Positions 43,090 through 56,530 of a stretch of DNA of 64,000 nucleotides are shown here, in pieces (position 1 is the stretch's first letter; every line of letters starts with the position of its first letter). The notes under the pieces were generated by a model. The model saw only the letters and a list, made by a program, of their open reading frames with translations, had not been told where the DNA came from and made no database searches. Made by a program: the position numbers and the translations under genes. This DNA is from Protula sp. h YS-2021 (lineage: Eukaryota; Annelida; Polychaeta; Sabellida; Serpulidae), in NCBI GenBank assembly GCA_949752745.1, contig OX457026.1, positions 71,179,091 through 71,243,090 of the forward strand. Reading direction: 5' to 3'.

Positions 43090-45040
43090 TTTTCGACCCT
43101 TTGGCCCTAAACAACGTTACATAAGAGGTACCTCGGTGACCTTGACCTTCTGTGTCACGGTCAAGGTCAAAAACCGGAAGTTGACTATTATCTTGAAAAC
43201 GGTTAGAGATAGAACGATTTTGAGCTCATTTTCGACCCTTTGGGCCTAAACAACGTTACATAAGAGGTACCTCGGTGACCTTGACCTTCTGGGTCACGGT
43301 CAAGGTCAAAAACCGGAAGTTGACTATTATCTCGAAAACGGTTAGAGATAGAGCGATTTTGAGCTCATTTTCGACCCGTTGGGCCTAAACAACGTTACAT
43401 AAGAGGTACCTCGGTGACCTTGACCTTCTGGGCCACGGTCAAGGTAAAAAATCGGAAGTTGACTATTATCACGAAAACGGTTAGAGATAGAACGATTTTG
43501 AGCTCATTTTCGACCCTTTGGGCCTGAACAACGTTACATAAGAGGTACCTCGGTGACCTTGACCTTCTGTGTCACGGTCAAGGTCAAAAACCGGAAGTTG
43601 ACTATTATCTCGAAAACGGTTAGAGATAGAGCGATTTTGAGCTCATTTTCTACTCTTTGGGCCTAAACAACGTTACATAAGAGGTACCTCGGTGACCTTG
43701 ACCTTCTGGGTCACGGTCAAGGTCAAAAACCGGAAGTTGACTATTATCTCGAAAACGGTTAGAGATAGAGCGATTTTGAGCTCATTTTCGACCCTTTGGG
43801 CCTGAACAACGTTACATAAGAGGTACCTCGGTGACCTTGACCTTCTGGGTCACGGTCAAGGTCAAAAACCGGAAGTTGACTATTATCTCGAAAACGGTTA
43901 GAGATAGAGCGATTTTGAGCTCATTTTCGACCCTTTGGGCCTACACAACGTTACATAAGAGGTACCTCGGTGACCTTGACCTTCTGGGTCACGGTCAAGG
44001 TCAAAAACCGGAAGTTGACTATTATCTCGAAAACGGTTAGAGATAGAGCGATTTTGAGCTCATTTTCGACCCTTTGGCCCTAAACAACGTTACATAAGAG
44101 GTACCTCGGTGACCTTGACCTTCTGTGTCACGGTCAAGGTCAAAAACCGGAAGTTGACTATTATCTTGAAAACGGTTAGAGATAGAACGATTTTGAGCTC
44201 ATTTTCGACCCTTTGGGCCTAAACAACGTTACATAAGAGGTACCTCGGTGACCTTGACCTTCTGGGTCACGGTCAAGGTCAAAAACCGGAAGTTGACTAT
44301 TATCTCGAAAACGGTTAGAGATAGAGCGATTTTGAGCTCATTTTCGACCCGTTGGGCCTAAACAACGTTACATAAGAGGTACCTCGGTGACCTTGACCTT
44401 CTGGGCCACGGTCAAGGTAAAAAATCGGAAGTTGACTATTATCACGAAAACGGTTAGAGATAGAACGATTTTGAGCTCATTTTCGACCCTTTGGGCCTGA
44501 ACAACGTTACATAAGAGGTACCTCGGTGACCTTGACCTTCTGTGTCACGGTCAAGGTCAAAAACCGGAAGTTGACTATTATCTCGAAAACGGTTAGAGAT
44601 AGAGCGATTTTGAGCTCATTTTCTACTCTTTGGGCCTAAACAACGTTACATAAGAGGTACCTCGGTGACCTTGACCTTCTGGGTCACGGTCAAGGTCAAA
44701 AACCGGAAGTTGACTATTATCTCGAAAACGGTTAGAGATAGAGCGATTTTGAGCTCATTTTCGACCCTTTGGGCCTGAACAACGTTACATAAGAGGTACC
44801 TCGGTGACCTTGACCTTCTGGGTCACGGTCAAGGTCAAAAACCGGAAGTTGACTATTATCTCGAAAACGGTTAGAGATAGAGCGATTTTGAGCTCATTTT
44901 CGACCCTTTGGGCCTACACAACGTTACATAAGAGGTACCTCGGTGACCTTGACCTTCTGGGTCACGGTCAAGGTCAAAATCCGGAAGTTGACTATTATCT
45001 CGAAAACGGTTAGAGATAGAGCGATTTTGAGCTCATTTTC
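43090..45040. repeat. Higher-order repeat: two tandem 973-bp (7-mer) units
   Basis: Variants GGGCCACGGTCAAGGTAAAA with TATTATCACGAAAACGG (about 43432 and 44405) and CATTTTCTACTCTTTGGG (about 43648 and 44621) recur exactly 973 bp apart. Confidence 0.85.
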
Positions 45041-48000
45041 GACCCTTTGGCCCTAAACAACGTTACATAAGAGGTACCTCGGTGACCTTGACCTTCTGGG
45101 TCACGGTCAAGGTCAAAAACCGGAAGTTGACTATTATCTCGAAAACGGTTAGAGATAGAGCGATTTTGAGCTCATTTTCGACCCTTTGGCCCTAAACAAC
45201 GTTACATAAGAGGTACCTCGGTGACCTTGACCTTCTGGGTCACGGTCAAGGTCAAAAACCGGAAGTTGACTATTATCTCGAAAACGGTTAGAGATAGAGC
45301 GATTTTGAGCTCATTTTCTACCCTTTGGCCCTAAACAACGTTACATAAGAGGTACCTCGGTGACCTTGACCTTCTGGGTCACGATCAAGGTCAAAAACCG
45401 GAAGTTGACTATTATCTTGAAAACGGTTAGAGATAGAGCGATTTTGAGCTCATTTTCGACCATTTGGGCCTAAACAACGTTACATAAGAGGTACCTCGGT
45501 GACCTTGACCTTCTGGGTCACGGTCAAGGTCAAAAACCGGAAGTTGACTATTATCTCGAAAACGGTTAGAGATAGAGCGATTTTGAGCTCATTTTCGACC
45601 CTTTGGGCCTAAACAACGTTACATAAGAGGTACCTCGGTGACCTTGACCTTCTGGGTCACGGTCAAGGTCAAAAACCGGAAGTTGACTATTATCTCGAAA
45701 ACGGTTAGAGATAGAGCGATTTTGAGCTCATTTTCTACCCTTTGGCCCTAAACAACGTTACATAAGAGGTACCTCGGTGACCTTGACCTTCTGGGTCACG
45801 GTCAAGGTCAAAAACCGGAAGTTGACTATTATCTTGAAAACGGTTAGAGATAGAACGATTTTGAGCTCATTTTCGACCCTTTGGGCCTAAACAACGTTAC
45901 ATAAGAGGTACCTCGGTGACCCTTGACCTTCTGTGTCACGGTCAAGGTCAAAAACCGGAAGTTGACTATTATCTCGAAAACGGTTAGAGATAGAGCGATT
46001 TTGAGCTCATTTTCTACTCTTTGGGCCTAAACAACGTTACATAAGAGGTACCTCGGTGACCTTGACCTTCTGTGTCACGGTCAAGGTCAAAAACCGGAAG
46101 TTGACTATTATCTCGAAAACGGTTAGAGATAGAGCGATTTTGAGCTCATTTTCTACTCTTTGGGCCTAAACAACGTTACATAAGAGGTACCTCGGTGACC
46201 TTGACCTTCTGGGTCACGGTCAAGGTCAAAAACCGGAAGTTGACTATTATCTCGAAAACGGTTAGAGATAGAGCGATTTTGAGCTCATTTTCGACCCTTT
46301 GGGCCTGAACAACGTTACATAAGAGGTACCTCGGTGACCTTGACCTTCTGGGTCACGGTCAAGGTCAAAAACCGGAAGTTGACTATTATCTCGAAAACGG
46401 TTAGAGATAGAGCGATTTTGAGCTCATTTTCGACCCTTTGGGCCTACACAACGTTACATAAGAGGTACCTCGGTGACCTTGACCTTCTGGGTCACGGTCA
46501 AGGTCAAAAACCGGAAGTTGACTATTATCTCGAAAACGGTTAGAGATAGAGCGATTTTGAGCTCATTTTCGACCCTTTGGCCCTAAACAACGTTACATAA
46601 GAGGTACCTCGGTGACCTTGACCTTCTGGGTCACGGTCAAGGTCAAAAACCGGAAGTTGACTATTATCTCGAAAACGGTTAGAGATAGAGCGATTTTGAG
46701 CTCATTTTCTACCCTTTGGCCCTAAACAACGTTACATAAGAGGTACCTCGGTGACCTTGACCTTCTGGGTCACGATCAAGGTCAAAAACCGGAAGTTGAC
46801 TATTATCTTGAAAACGGTTAGAGATAGAGCGATTTTGAGCTCATTTTCGACCATTTGGGCCTAAACAACGTTACATAAGAGGTACCCTCGGTGACCTTGA
46901 CCTTCTGGGTCACGGTCAAGGTCAAAAACCGGAAGTTGACTATTATCTCGAAAACGGTTAGAGATAGAGCGATTTTGAGCTCATTTTCGACCCTTTGGGC
47001 CTAAACAACGTTACATAAGAGGTACCTCGGTGACCTTGACCTTCTGGGTCACGGTCAAGGTCAAAAACCGGAAGTTGACTATTATCTCGAAAACGGTTAG
47101 AGATAGAGCGATTTTGAGCTCATTTTCGACCCTTTGGGCCTAAACAACGTTACATAAGAGGTACCTCGGTGACCTTGACCTTCTGGGTCACGGTCAAGGT
47201 CAAAAACCGGAAGTTGACTATTATCTCGAAAACGGTTAGAGATAGAGCGATTTTGAGCTCATTTTCTACCCTTTGGCCCTAAACAACGTTACATAAGAGG
47301 TACCTCGGTGACCTTGACCTTCTGGGTCACGGTCAAGGTCAAAAACCGGAAGTTGACTATTATCTTGAAAACGGTTAGAGATAGAACGATTTTGAGCTCA
47401 TTTCGACCCTTTGGGCCTAAACAACGTTACATAAGAGGTACCTCGGTGACCTTGACCTTCTGGGTCACGGTCAAGGTCAAAAACCGGAAGTTGACTATTA
47501 TCTCGAAAACGGTTAGAGATAGAGCGATTTTGAGCTCATTTTCGACCCTTTGGGCCTAAACAACGTTACATAAGAGGTACCTCGGTGACCTTGACCTTCT
47601 GGGCCACGGTCAAGGTAAAAAATCGGAAGTTGACTATTATCACGAAAACGGTTAGAGATAGAACGATTTTGAGCTCATTTTCGACCCTTTGGGCCTAAAC
47701 AACGTTACATAAGAGGTACCTCGGTGACCTTGACCTTCTGGGTCACGGTCAAGGTCAAAAACCGGAAGTTGACTATTATCTCGAAAACGGTTAGAGATAG
47801 AGCGATTTTGAGCTCATTTTCGACCCTTTGGGCCTAAACAACGTTACATAAGAGGTACCTCGGTGACCTTGACCTTCTGTGTCACGGTCAAGGTCAAAAA
47901 CCGGAAGTTGACTATTATCTTGAAAACGGTTAGAGATAGAACGATTTTGAGCTCATTTTCGACCCTTTGGGCCTAAACAACGTTACATAAGAGGTACCTC

Positions 48001-51000
48001 GGTGACCTTGACCTTCTGGGTCACGGTCAAGGTCAAAAACCGGAAGTTGACTATTATCTCGAAAACGGTTAGAGATAGAGCGATTTTGAGCTCATTTTCG
48101 ACCCTTTGGGCCTAAACAACGTTACATAAGAGGTACCTCGGTGACCTTGACCTTCTGTGTCACGGTCAAGGTCAAAAACCGGAAGTTGACTATTATCTCG
48201 AAAACGGTTAGAGATAGAGCGATTTTGAGCTCATTTTCTACTCTTTGGGCCTAAACAACGTTACATAAGAGGTACCTCGGTGACCTTGACCTTCTGGGTC
48301 ACGGTCAAGGTCAAAAACCGGAAGTTGACTATTATCTCGAAAACGGTTAGAGATAGAGCGATTTTGAGCTCATTTTCGACCCTTTGGGCCTGAACAACGT
48401 TACATAAGAGGTACCTCGGTGACCTTGACCTTCTGGGTCACGGTCAAGGTCAAAAACCGGAAGTTGACTATTATCTCGAAAACGGTTAGAGATAGAGCGA
48501 TTTTGAGCTCATTTTCGACCCTTTGGGCCTAAACAACGTTACATAAGAGGTACCTCGGTGACCTTGACCTTCTGGGTCACGGTCAAGGTCAAAGACCCTT
48601 TGGGCCTAAACAACGTTACATAAGAGGTACCTCGGTGACCTTGACCTTCTGGGTCACGGTCAAGGTCAAAAACCGGAAGTTGACTATTATCTCGAAAACG
48701 GTTAGAGATAGAGCGATTTTGAGCTCATTTTCGACCCTTTGGGCCTAAACAACGTTACATAAGAGGTACCTCGGTGACCTTGACCTTCTGGGTCACGGTC
48801 AAGGTCAAAAACCGGAAGTTGACTATTATCTTGAAAACGGTTAGAGATAGAACGATTTTGAGCTCATTTTCGACCCTTTGGGCCTAAACAACGTTACATA
48901 AGAGGTACCTCGGTGACCTTGACCTTCTGGGTCACGGTCAAGGTCAAAAACCGGAAGTTGACTATTATCTCGAAAACGGTTAGAGATAGAGCGATTTTGA
49001 GCTCATTTTCGACCCTTTGGGCCTAAACAACGTTACATAAGAGGTACCTCGGTGACCTTGACCTTCTGGGCCACGGTCAAGGTAAAAAATCGGAAGTTGA
49101 CTATTATCACGAAAACGGTTAGAGATAGAACGATTTTGAGCTCATTTTCGACCCTTTGGGCCTAAACAACGTTACATAAGAGGTACCTCGGTGACCTTGA
49201 CCTTCTGGGTCACGGTCAAGGTCAAAAACCGGAAGTTGACTATTATCTCGAAAACGGTTAGAGATAGAGCGATTTTGAGCTCATTTTCGACCCTTTGGGC
49301 CTAAACAACGTTACATAAGAGGTACCTCGGTGACCTTGACCTTCTGTGTCACGGTCAAGGTCAAAAACCGGAAGTTGACTATTATCTTGAAAACGGTTAG
49401 AGATAGAACGATTTTGAGCTCATTTTCGACCCTTTGGGCCTAAACAACGTTACATAAGAGGTACCTCGGTGACCTTGACCTTCTGGGTCACGGTCAAGGT
49501 CAAAAACCGGAAGTTGACTATTATCTCGAAAACGGTTAGAGATAGAGCGATTTTGAGCTCATTTTCTACTCTTTGGGCCTAAACAACGTTACATAAGAGG
49601 TACCTCGGTGACCTTGACCTTCTGGGTCACGGTCAAGGTCAAAAACCGGAAGTTGACTATTATCTCGAAAACGGTTAGAGATAGAGCGATTTTGAGCTCA
49701 TTTTCGACCCTTTGGGCCTGAACAACGTTACATAAGAGGTACCTCGGTGACCTTGACCTTCTGGGTCACGGTCAAGGTCAAAAACCGGAAGTTGACTATT
49801 ATCTCGAAAACGGTTAGAGATAGAGCGATTTTGAGCTCATTTTCGACCCTTTGGGCCTACACAACGTTACATAAGAGGTACCTCGGTGACCTTGACCTTC
49901 TGGGTCACGGTCAAGGTCAAAAACCGGAAGTTGACTATTATCTCGAAAACGGTTAGAGATAGAGCGATTTTGAGCTCATTTTCGACCCTTTGGCCCTAAA
50001 CAACGTTACATAAGAGGTACCTCGGTGACCTTGACCTTCTGGGTCACGGTCAAGGTCAAAAACCGGAAGTTGACTATTATCTCGAAAACGGTTAGAGATA
50101 GAGCGATTTTGAGCTCATTTTCTACCCTTTGGCCCTAAACAACGTTACATAAGAGGTACCTCGGTGACCTTGACCTTCTGGGTCACGATCAAGGTCAAAA
50201 ACCGGAAGTTGACTATTATCTTGAAAACGGTTAGAGATAGAGCGATTTTGAGCTCATTTTCGACCATTTGGGCCTAAACAACGTTACATAAGAGGTACCT
50301 CGGTGACCTTGACCTTCTGGGTCACGGTCAAGGTCAAAAACCGGAAGTTGACTATTATCTCGAAAACGGTTAGAGATAGAGCGATTTTGAGCTCATTTTC
50401 GACCCTTTGGGCCTAAACAACGTTACATAAGAGGTACCTCGGTGACCTTGACCTTCTGGGTCACGATCAAGGTCAAAAACCGGAAGTTGACTATTATCTT
50501 GAAAACGGTTAGAGATAGAGCGATTTTGAGCTCATTTTCGACCCTTTGGGCCTAAACAACGTTACATAAGAGGTACCTCGGTGACCTTGACCTTCTAGTT
50601 CACGGTCAAGGTCAAAAACCGGAAGTTGACTATTATCTGGAAAACGGTTAGAGATAGAGCGATTTTGAGCTCATTTTCGACCCTTTGGGCCTAATCAACG
50701 TTACATAAGAGGTACCTCGGTGACCTTGACCTTCTGGGCCACGGTCAAGGTAAAAAATCGGAAGTTGACTATTATCACGAAAACGGTTAGAGATAGAACG
50801 ATTTTGAGCTCATTTTCGACCCTTTGGGCCTGAACAACGTTACATAAGAGGTACCTCGGTGACCTTGACCTTCTGTGTCACGGTCAAGGTCAAAAACCGG
50901 AAGTTGACTATTATCTCGAAAACGGTTAGAGATAGAGCGATTTTGAGCTCATTTTCGACCCTTTGGGCCTAAACAACGTTACATAAGAGGTACCTCGGTG

Positions 51001-51390
51001 ACCTTGACCTTCTGGGTCACGGTCAAGGTCAAAAACCGGAAGTTGACTATTATCTCGAAAACGGTTAGAGATAGAGCGATTTTGAGCTCATTTTCGACCC
51101 TTTGGGCCTAAACAACGTTACATAAGAGGTACCTCGGTGACCTTGACCTTCTGGGTCACGGTCAAGGTCAAAAACCGGAAGTTGACTATTATCTCGAAAA
51201 CGGTTAGAGATAGAGCGATTTTGAGCTCATTTTCGACCCTTTGGCCCTAAACAACGTTACATAAGAGGTACCTCGGTGACCTTGACCTTCTGGGTCACGG
51301 TCAAGGTCAAAAACCGGAAGTTGACTATTATCTCGAAAACGGTTAGAGATAGAGCGATTTTGAGCTCATTTTCGACCCGTTGGGCCTAAA

Positions 51391-54300
51391 CAGCGCTACA
51401 GAAGAGGTACCTCGGTGACCTTGACCTTCTGGGTCACGGTCAAGGTCGAAAAAACGGAAGTTGACTATAATCTCGAAAACGGTTAGAGATAGAGCGATAC
51501 TGAGCTCATTTTCTACCCTTTTGGCCTAAACAACGTTACATAAGAGGTACCTCGGTGACTTTGACCTTCTGGGTCACGGTCAAGGTCAAAAACCGGAAGT
51601 TGACTATTATCTCGAAAACGGTTAGAGACAGAGCGATTTTGAGCTCATTTTCGACCCTTTGGGCCTAAACAACGTTACATAAGAGGTACCTCGGTGACCT
51701 TGACCTTCTGGGTCACGGTCAAGGTCAAAAATCGGAAGTTGACTACTATCTCGAAAACGGTTAGAGATAGAGCGATTTTGAGCTCATTTTCGACCCTTTG
51801 GGCCTAAACAACGTTACATAAGAGGTACCTCGGTGACCTTGACCTTCTGGGTCACGGTCAAGGTCAAAAACCGGAAGTTGACTATTATCTGGAAAACGGT
51901 TAGAGATAGAGCGATTTTGAGCTCATTTTCGACCCTTTGGGCCTAAACAACGTTACATAAGAGGTACCTCGGTGACCTTGACCTTCTGGGCCACGGTCAA
52001 GGTAAAAAATCGGAAGTTGACTATTATCACGAAAACGGTTAGAGATAGAACGATTTTGAGCTCATTTTCGACCCTTTGGGCCTGAACAACGTTACATAAG
52101 AGGTACCTCGGTGACCTTGACCTTCTGTGTCACGGTCAAGGTCAAAAACCGGAAGTTGACTATTATCTCGAAAACGGTTAGAGATAGAGCGATTTTGAGC
52201 TCATTTTCGACCCTTTGGGCCTAAACAACGTTACATAAGAGGTACCTCGGTGACCTTGACCTTCTGGGTCACGGTCAAGGTCAAAAACCGGAAGTTGACT
52301 ATTATCTCGAAAACGGTTAGAGATAGAGCGATTTTGAGCTCATTTTCTACCCTTTGGGCCTAAACAACGTTACATAAGAGGTACCTCGGTGACCTTGACC
52401 TTCTGGGTCACGGTCAAGGTCAAAAACCGGAAGTTGACTATTATCTCGAAAACGGTTAGAGATAGAGCGATTTTGAGCTCATTTTCTACCCTTTGGCCCT
52501 AAACAACGTTACATAAGAGGTACCTCGGTGACCTTGACCTTCTGGGTCATGGTCAAGGTCAAAAACCGGAAGTTGACTATTATCTCGAAAACGGTTAGAG
52601 ATAGAGCGATTTTGAGCTCATTTTCGACCCGTTGGTTCTAAACAGCGCTACAGAAGAGGTACCTCGGTGACCTTGACCTTCTGGGTCACGGTCAAGGTCG
52701 AAAAAACGGAAGTTGACTATAATCTCGAAAACGGTTAGAGATAGAGCGATATTGAGCTCATTTTCTACCCTTTTGGCCTAAACAACGTTACATAAGAGGT
52801 ACCTCGGTGACTTTGACCTTCTGGGTCACGGTCAAGGTCAAAAACCGGAAGTTGACTATTATCTCGAAAACGGTTAGAGACAGAGCGATTTTGAGCTCAT
52901 TTTCGACCCTTTGGGCCTAAACAACGTTACATAAGAGGTACCTCGGTGACCTTGACCTTCTGGGTCACGGTCAAGGTCAAAAACCGGAAGTTGACTACTA
53001 TCTCGAAAACGGTTAGAGATAGAGCGATTTTGAGCTCATTTTCGACCCTTTGGGCCTAAACAACGTTACATAAGAGGTACCTCGGTGACCTTGACCTTCT
53101 GGGCCACGGTCAAGGTAAAAAATCGGAAGTTGACTATTATCACGAAAACGGTTAGAGATAGAACGATTTTGAGCTCATTTTCGACCCTTTGGGCCTGAAC
53201 AACGTTACATAAGAGGTACCTCGGTGACCTTGACCTTCTGTGTCACGGTCAAGGTCAAAAACCGGAAGTTGACTATAATCTCGAAAACGGTTAGAGATAG
53301 AGCGATACTGAGCTCATTTTCTACCCTTTTGGCCTAAACAACGTTACATAAGAGGTACCTCGGTGACTTTGACCTTCTGGGTCACGGTCAAGGTCAAAAA
53401 CCGGAAGTTGACTATTATCTCGAAAACGGTTAGAGACAGAGCGATTTTGAGCTCATTTTCGACCCTTTGGGCCTAAACAACGTTACATAAGAGGTACCTC
53501 GGTGACCTTGACCTTCTGGGTCACGGTCAAGGTCAAAAACCGGAAGTTGACTACTATCTCGAAAACGGTTAGAGATAGAGCGATTTTGAGCTCATTTTCG
53601 ACCCTTTGGGCCTAAACAACGTTACATAAGAGGTACCTCGGTGACCTTGACCTTCTGGGTCACGGTCAAGGTCAAAAACCGGAAGTTGACTATTATCTCG
53701 AAAACGGTTAGAGATAGAGCGATTTTGAGCTCATTTTCGACCCTTTGGGCCTAAACAACGTTACATAAGAGGTACCTCGGTGACCTTGACCTTCTGGGTC
53801 ACGGTCAAGGTCAAAAACCGGAAGTTGACTATTATCTGGAAAACGGTTAGAGATAGAGCGATTTTGAGCTCATTTTCTACCCTTTGGGCCTAAACAACGT
53901 TACATAAGAGGTACCTCGGTGACCTTGACCTTCTGGGTCACGGTCAAGGTCAAAAACCGGAAGTTGACTATTATCTCGAAAACGGTTAGAGATAGAGCGA
54001 TTTTGAGCTCATTTTCTACCCTTTGGCCCTAAACAACGTTACATAAGAGGTACCTCGGTGACCTTGACCTTCTGGGTCACGGTCAAGGTCAAAAACCGGA
54101 AGTTGACTATTATCTCGAAAACGGTTAGAGATAGAGCGATTTTGAGCTCATTTTCGACCCGTTGGGCCTAAACAGCGCTACAGAAGAGGTACCTCGGTGA
54201 CCTTGACCTTCTGGGTCACGGTCAAGGTCGAAAAAACGGAAGTTGACTATAATCTCGAAAACGGTTAGAGATAGAGCGATATTGAGCTCATTTTCTACCC

Positions 54301-56530
54301 TTTTGGCCTAAACAACGTTACATAAGAGGTACCTCGGTGACTTTGACCTTCTGGGTCACGGTCAAGGTCAAAAACCGGAAGTTGACTATTATCTCGAAAA
54401 CGGTTAGAGACAGAGCGATTTTGAGCTCATTTTCGACCCTTTGGGCCTAAACAACGTTACATAAGAGGTACCTCGGTGACCTTGACCTTCTGGGTCACGG
54501 TCAAGGTCAAAAACCGGAAGTTGACTATTATCACGAAAACGGTTAGAGATAGAACGATTTTGAGCTCATTTTCGACCCTTTGGGCCTGAACAACGTTACA
54601 TAAGAGGTACCTCGGTGACCTTGACCTTCTGTGTCACGGTCAAGGTCAAAAACCGGAAGTTGACTATTATCTCGAAAACGGTTAGAGATAGAGCGATTTT
54701 GAGCTCATTTTCGACCCTTTGGGCCTAAACAACGTTACATAAGAGGTACCTCGGTGACCTTGACCTTCTGTGTCACGGTCAAGGTCAAAAACCGGAAGTT
54801 GACTATTATCTCGAAAACGGTTAGAGATAGAGCGATTTTGAGCTCATTTTCGACCCTTTGGGCCTAAACAACGTTACATAAGAGGTACCTCGGTGACCTT
54901 GACCTTCTGGGTCACGGTCAAGGTCAAAAACCGGAAGTTGACTATTATCTCGAAAACGGTTAGAGATAGAGCGATTTTGAGCTCATTTTCGACCCTTTGG
55001 GCCTAAACAACGTTACATAAGAGGTACCTCGGTGACCTTGACCTTCTGGGTCACGGTCAAGGTCAAAAACCGGAAGTTGACTATTATCTCGAAAACGGTT
55101 AGAGATAGAGCGATTTTGAGCTCATTTTCGACCCTTTGGCCCTAAACAACGTTACATAAGAGGTACCTCGGTGACCTTGACCTTCTGGGTCACGGTCAAG
55201 GTCAAAAACCGGAAGTTGACTATTATCTCGAAAACGGTTAGAGATAGAGCGATTTTGAGCTCATTTTCGACCCGTTGGGCCTAAACAGCGCTACAGAAGA
55301 GGTACCTCGGTGACCTTGACCTTCTGGGTCACGGTCAAGGTCGAAAAAACGGAAGTTGACTATAATCTCGAAAACGGTTAGAGATAGAGCGATACTGAGC
55401 TCATTTTCTACCCTTTTGGCCTAAACAACGTTACATAAGAGGTACCTCGGTGACTTTGACCTTCTGGGTCACGGTCAAGGTCAAAAACCGGAAGTTGACT
55501 ATTATCTCGAAAACGGTTAGAGACAGAGCGATTTTGAGCTCATTTTCGACTCTTTGGGCCTAAACAACGTTACATAAGAGGTACCTCGGTGACCTTGACC
55601 TTCTGGGTCACGGTCAAGGTCAAAAACCGGAAGTTGACTACTATCTCGAAAACGGTTAGAGATAGAGCGATTTTGAGCTCATTTTCGACCCTTTGGGCCT
55701 AAACAACGTTACATAAGAGGTACCTCGGTGACCTTGACCTTCTGGGTCACGGTCAAGGTCAAAAACCGGAAGTTGACTATTATCTGGAAAACGGTTAGAG
55801 ATAGAGCGATTTTGAGCTCATTTTCGACCCTTTGGGCCTAAACAACGTTACATAAGAGGTACCTCGGTGACCTTGACCTTCTGGGCCACGGTCAAGGTCA
55901 AAAATCGGAAGTTGACTATTATCACGAAAACGGTTAGAGATAGAACGATTTTGAGCTCATTTTCGACCGTTTGGGCCTGAACAACGTTACATAAGAGGTA
56001 CCTCGGTGACCTTGACCTTCTGGGTCACGGTCAAGGTCAAAAACCGGAAGTTGACTATTATCTCGAAAACGGTTAGAGATAGAGCGATTTTGAGCTCATT
56101 TTCTACCCTTTGGGCCTAAACAACGTTACATAAGAGGTACCTCGGTGACCTTGACCTTCTGGGTCACGGTCAAGGTCAAAAACCGGAAGTTGACTATTAT
56201 CTCGAAAACGGTTAGAGATAGAGCGATTTTGAGCTCATTTTCTACCCTTTGGCCCTAAACAACGTTACATAAGAGGTACCTCGGTGACCTTGACCTTCTG
56301 GGTCACGGTCAAGGTCAAAAACCGGAAGTTGACTATTATCTCGAAAACGGTTAGAGATAGAGCGATTTTGAGCTCATTTTCGACCCGTTGGGCCTAAACA
56401 GCGCTACAGAAGAGGTACCTCGGTGACCTTGACCTTCTGGGTCACGGTCAAGGTCGAAAAAACGGAAGTTGACTATAATCTCGAAAACGGTTAGAGATAG
56501 AGCGATATTGAGCTCATTTTCTACCCTTTT
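51391..56530. repeat. Higher-order blocks marked by CAGCGCTACAGAAGAGG
   Basis: The variant CAGCGCTACA is at 51391, 52643, 54173, 55286 and 56399. The spacings are 1252, 1530, 1113 and 1113 bp, that is 9, 11, 8 and 8 monomers plus one base. The extra base comes from a shared insertion in GGTCGAAAAAACGG. This indicates nested segmental amplification. Confidence 0.85.

Noticed and set aside
41057..49956. Recurrent ORFs of about 69 codons in the satellite (MTLTFWVTVKVKN...)
   Set aside because: They repeat exactly with the 139-bp unit (two monomers per ORF), appear only where a chance stop is absent, use a GTG-type start and match no family. They are satellite by-products.
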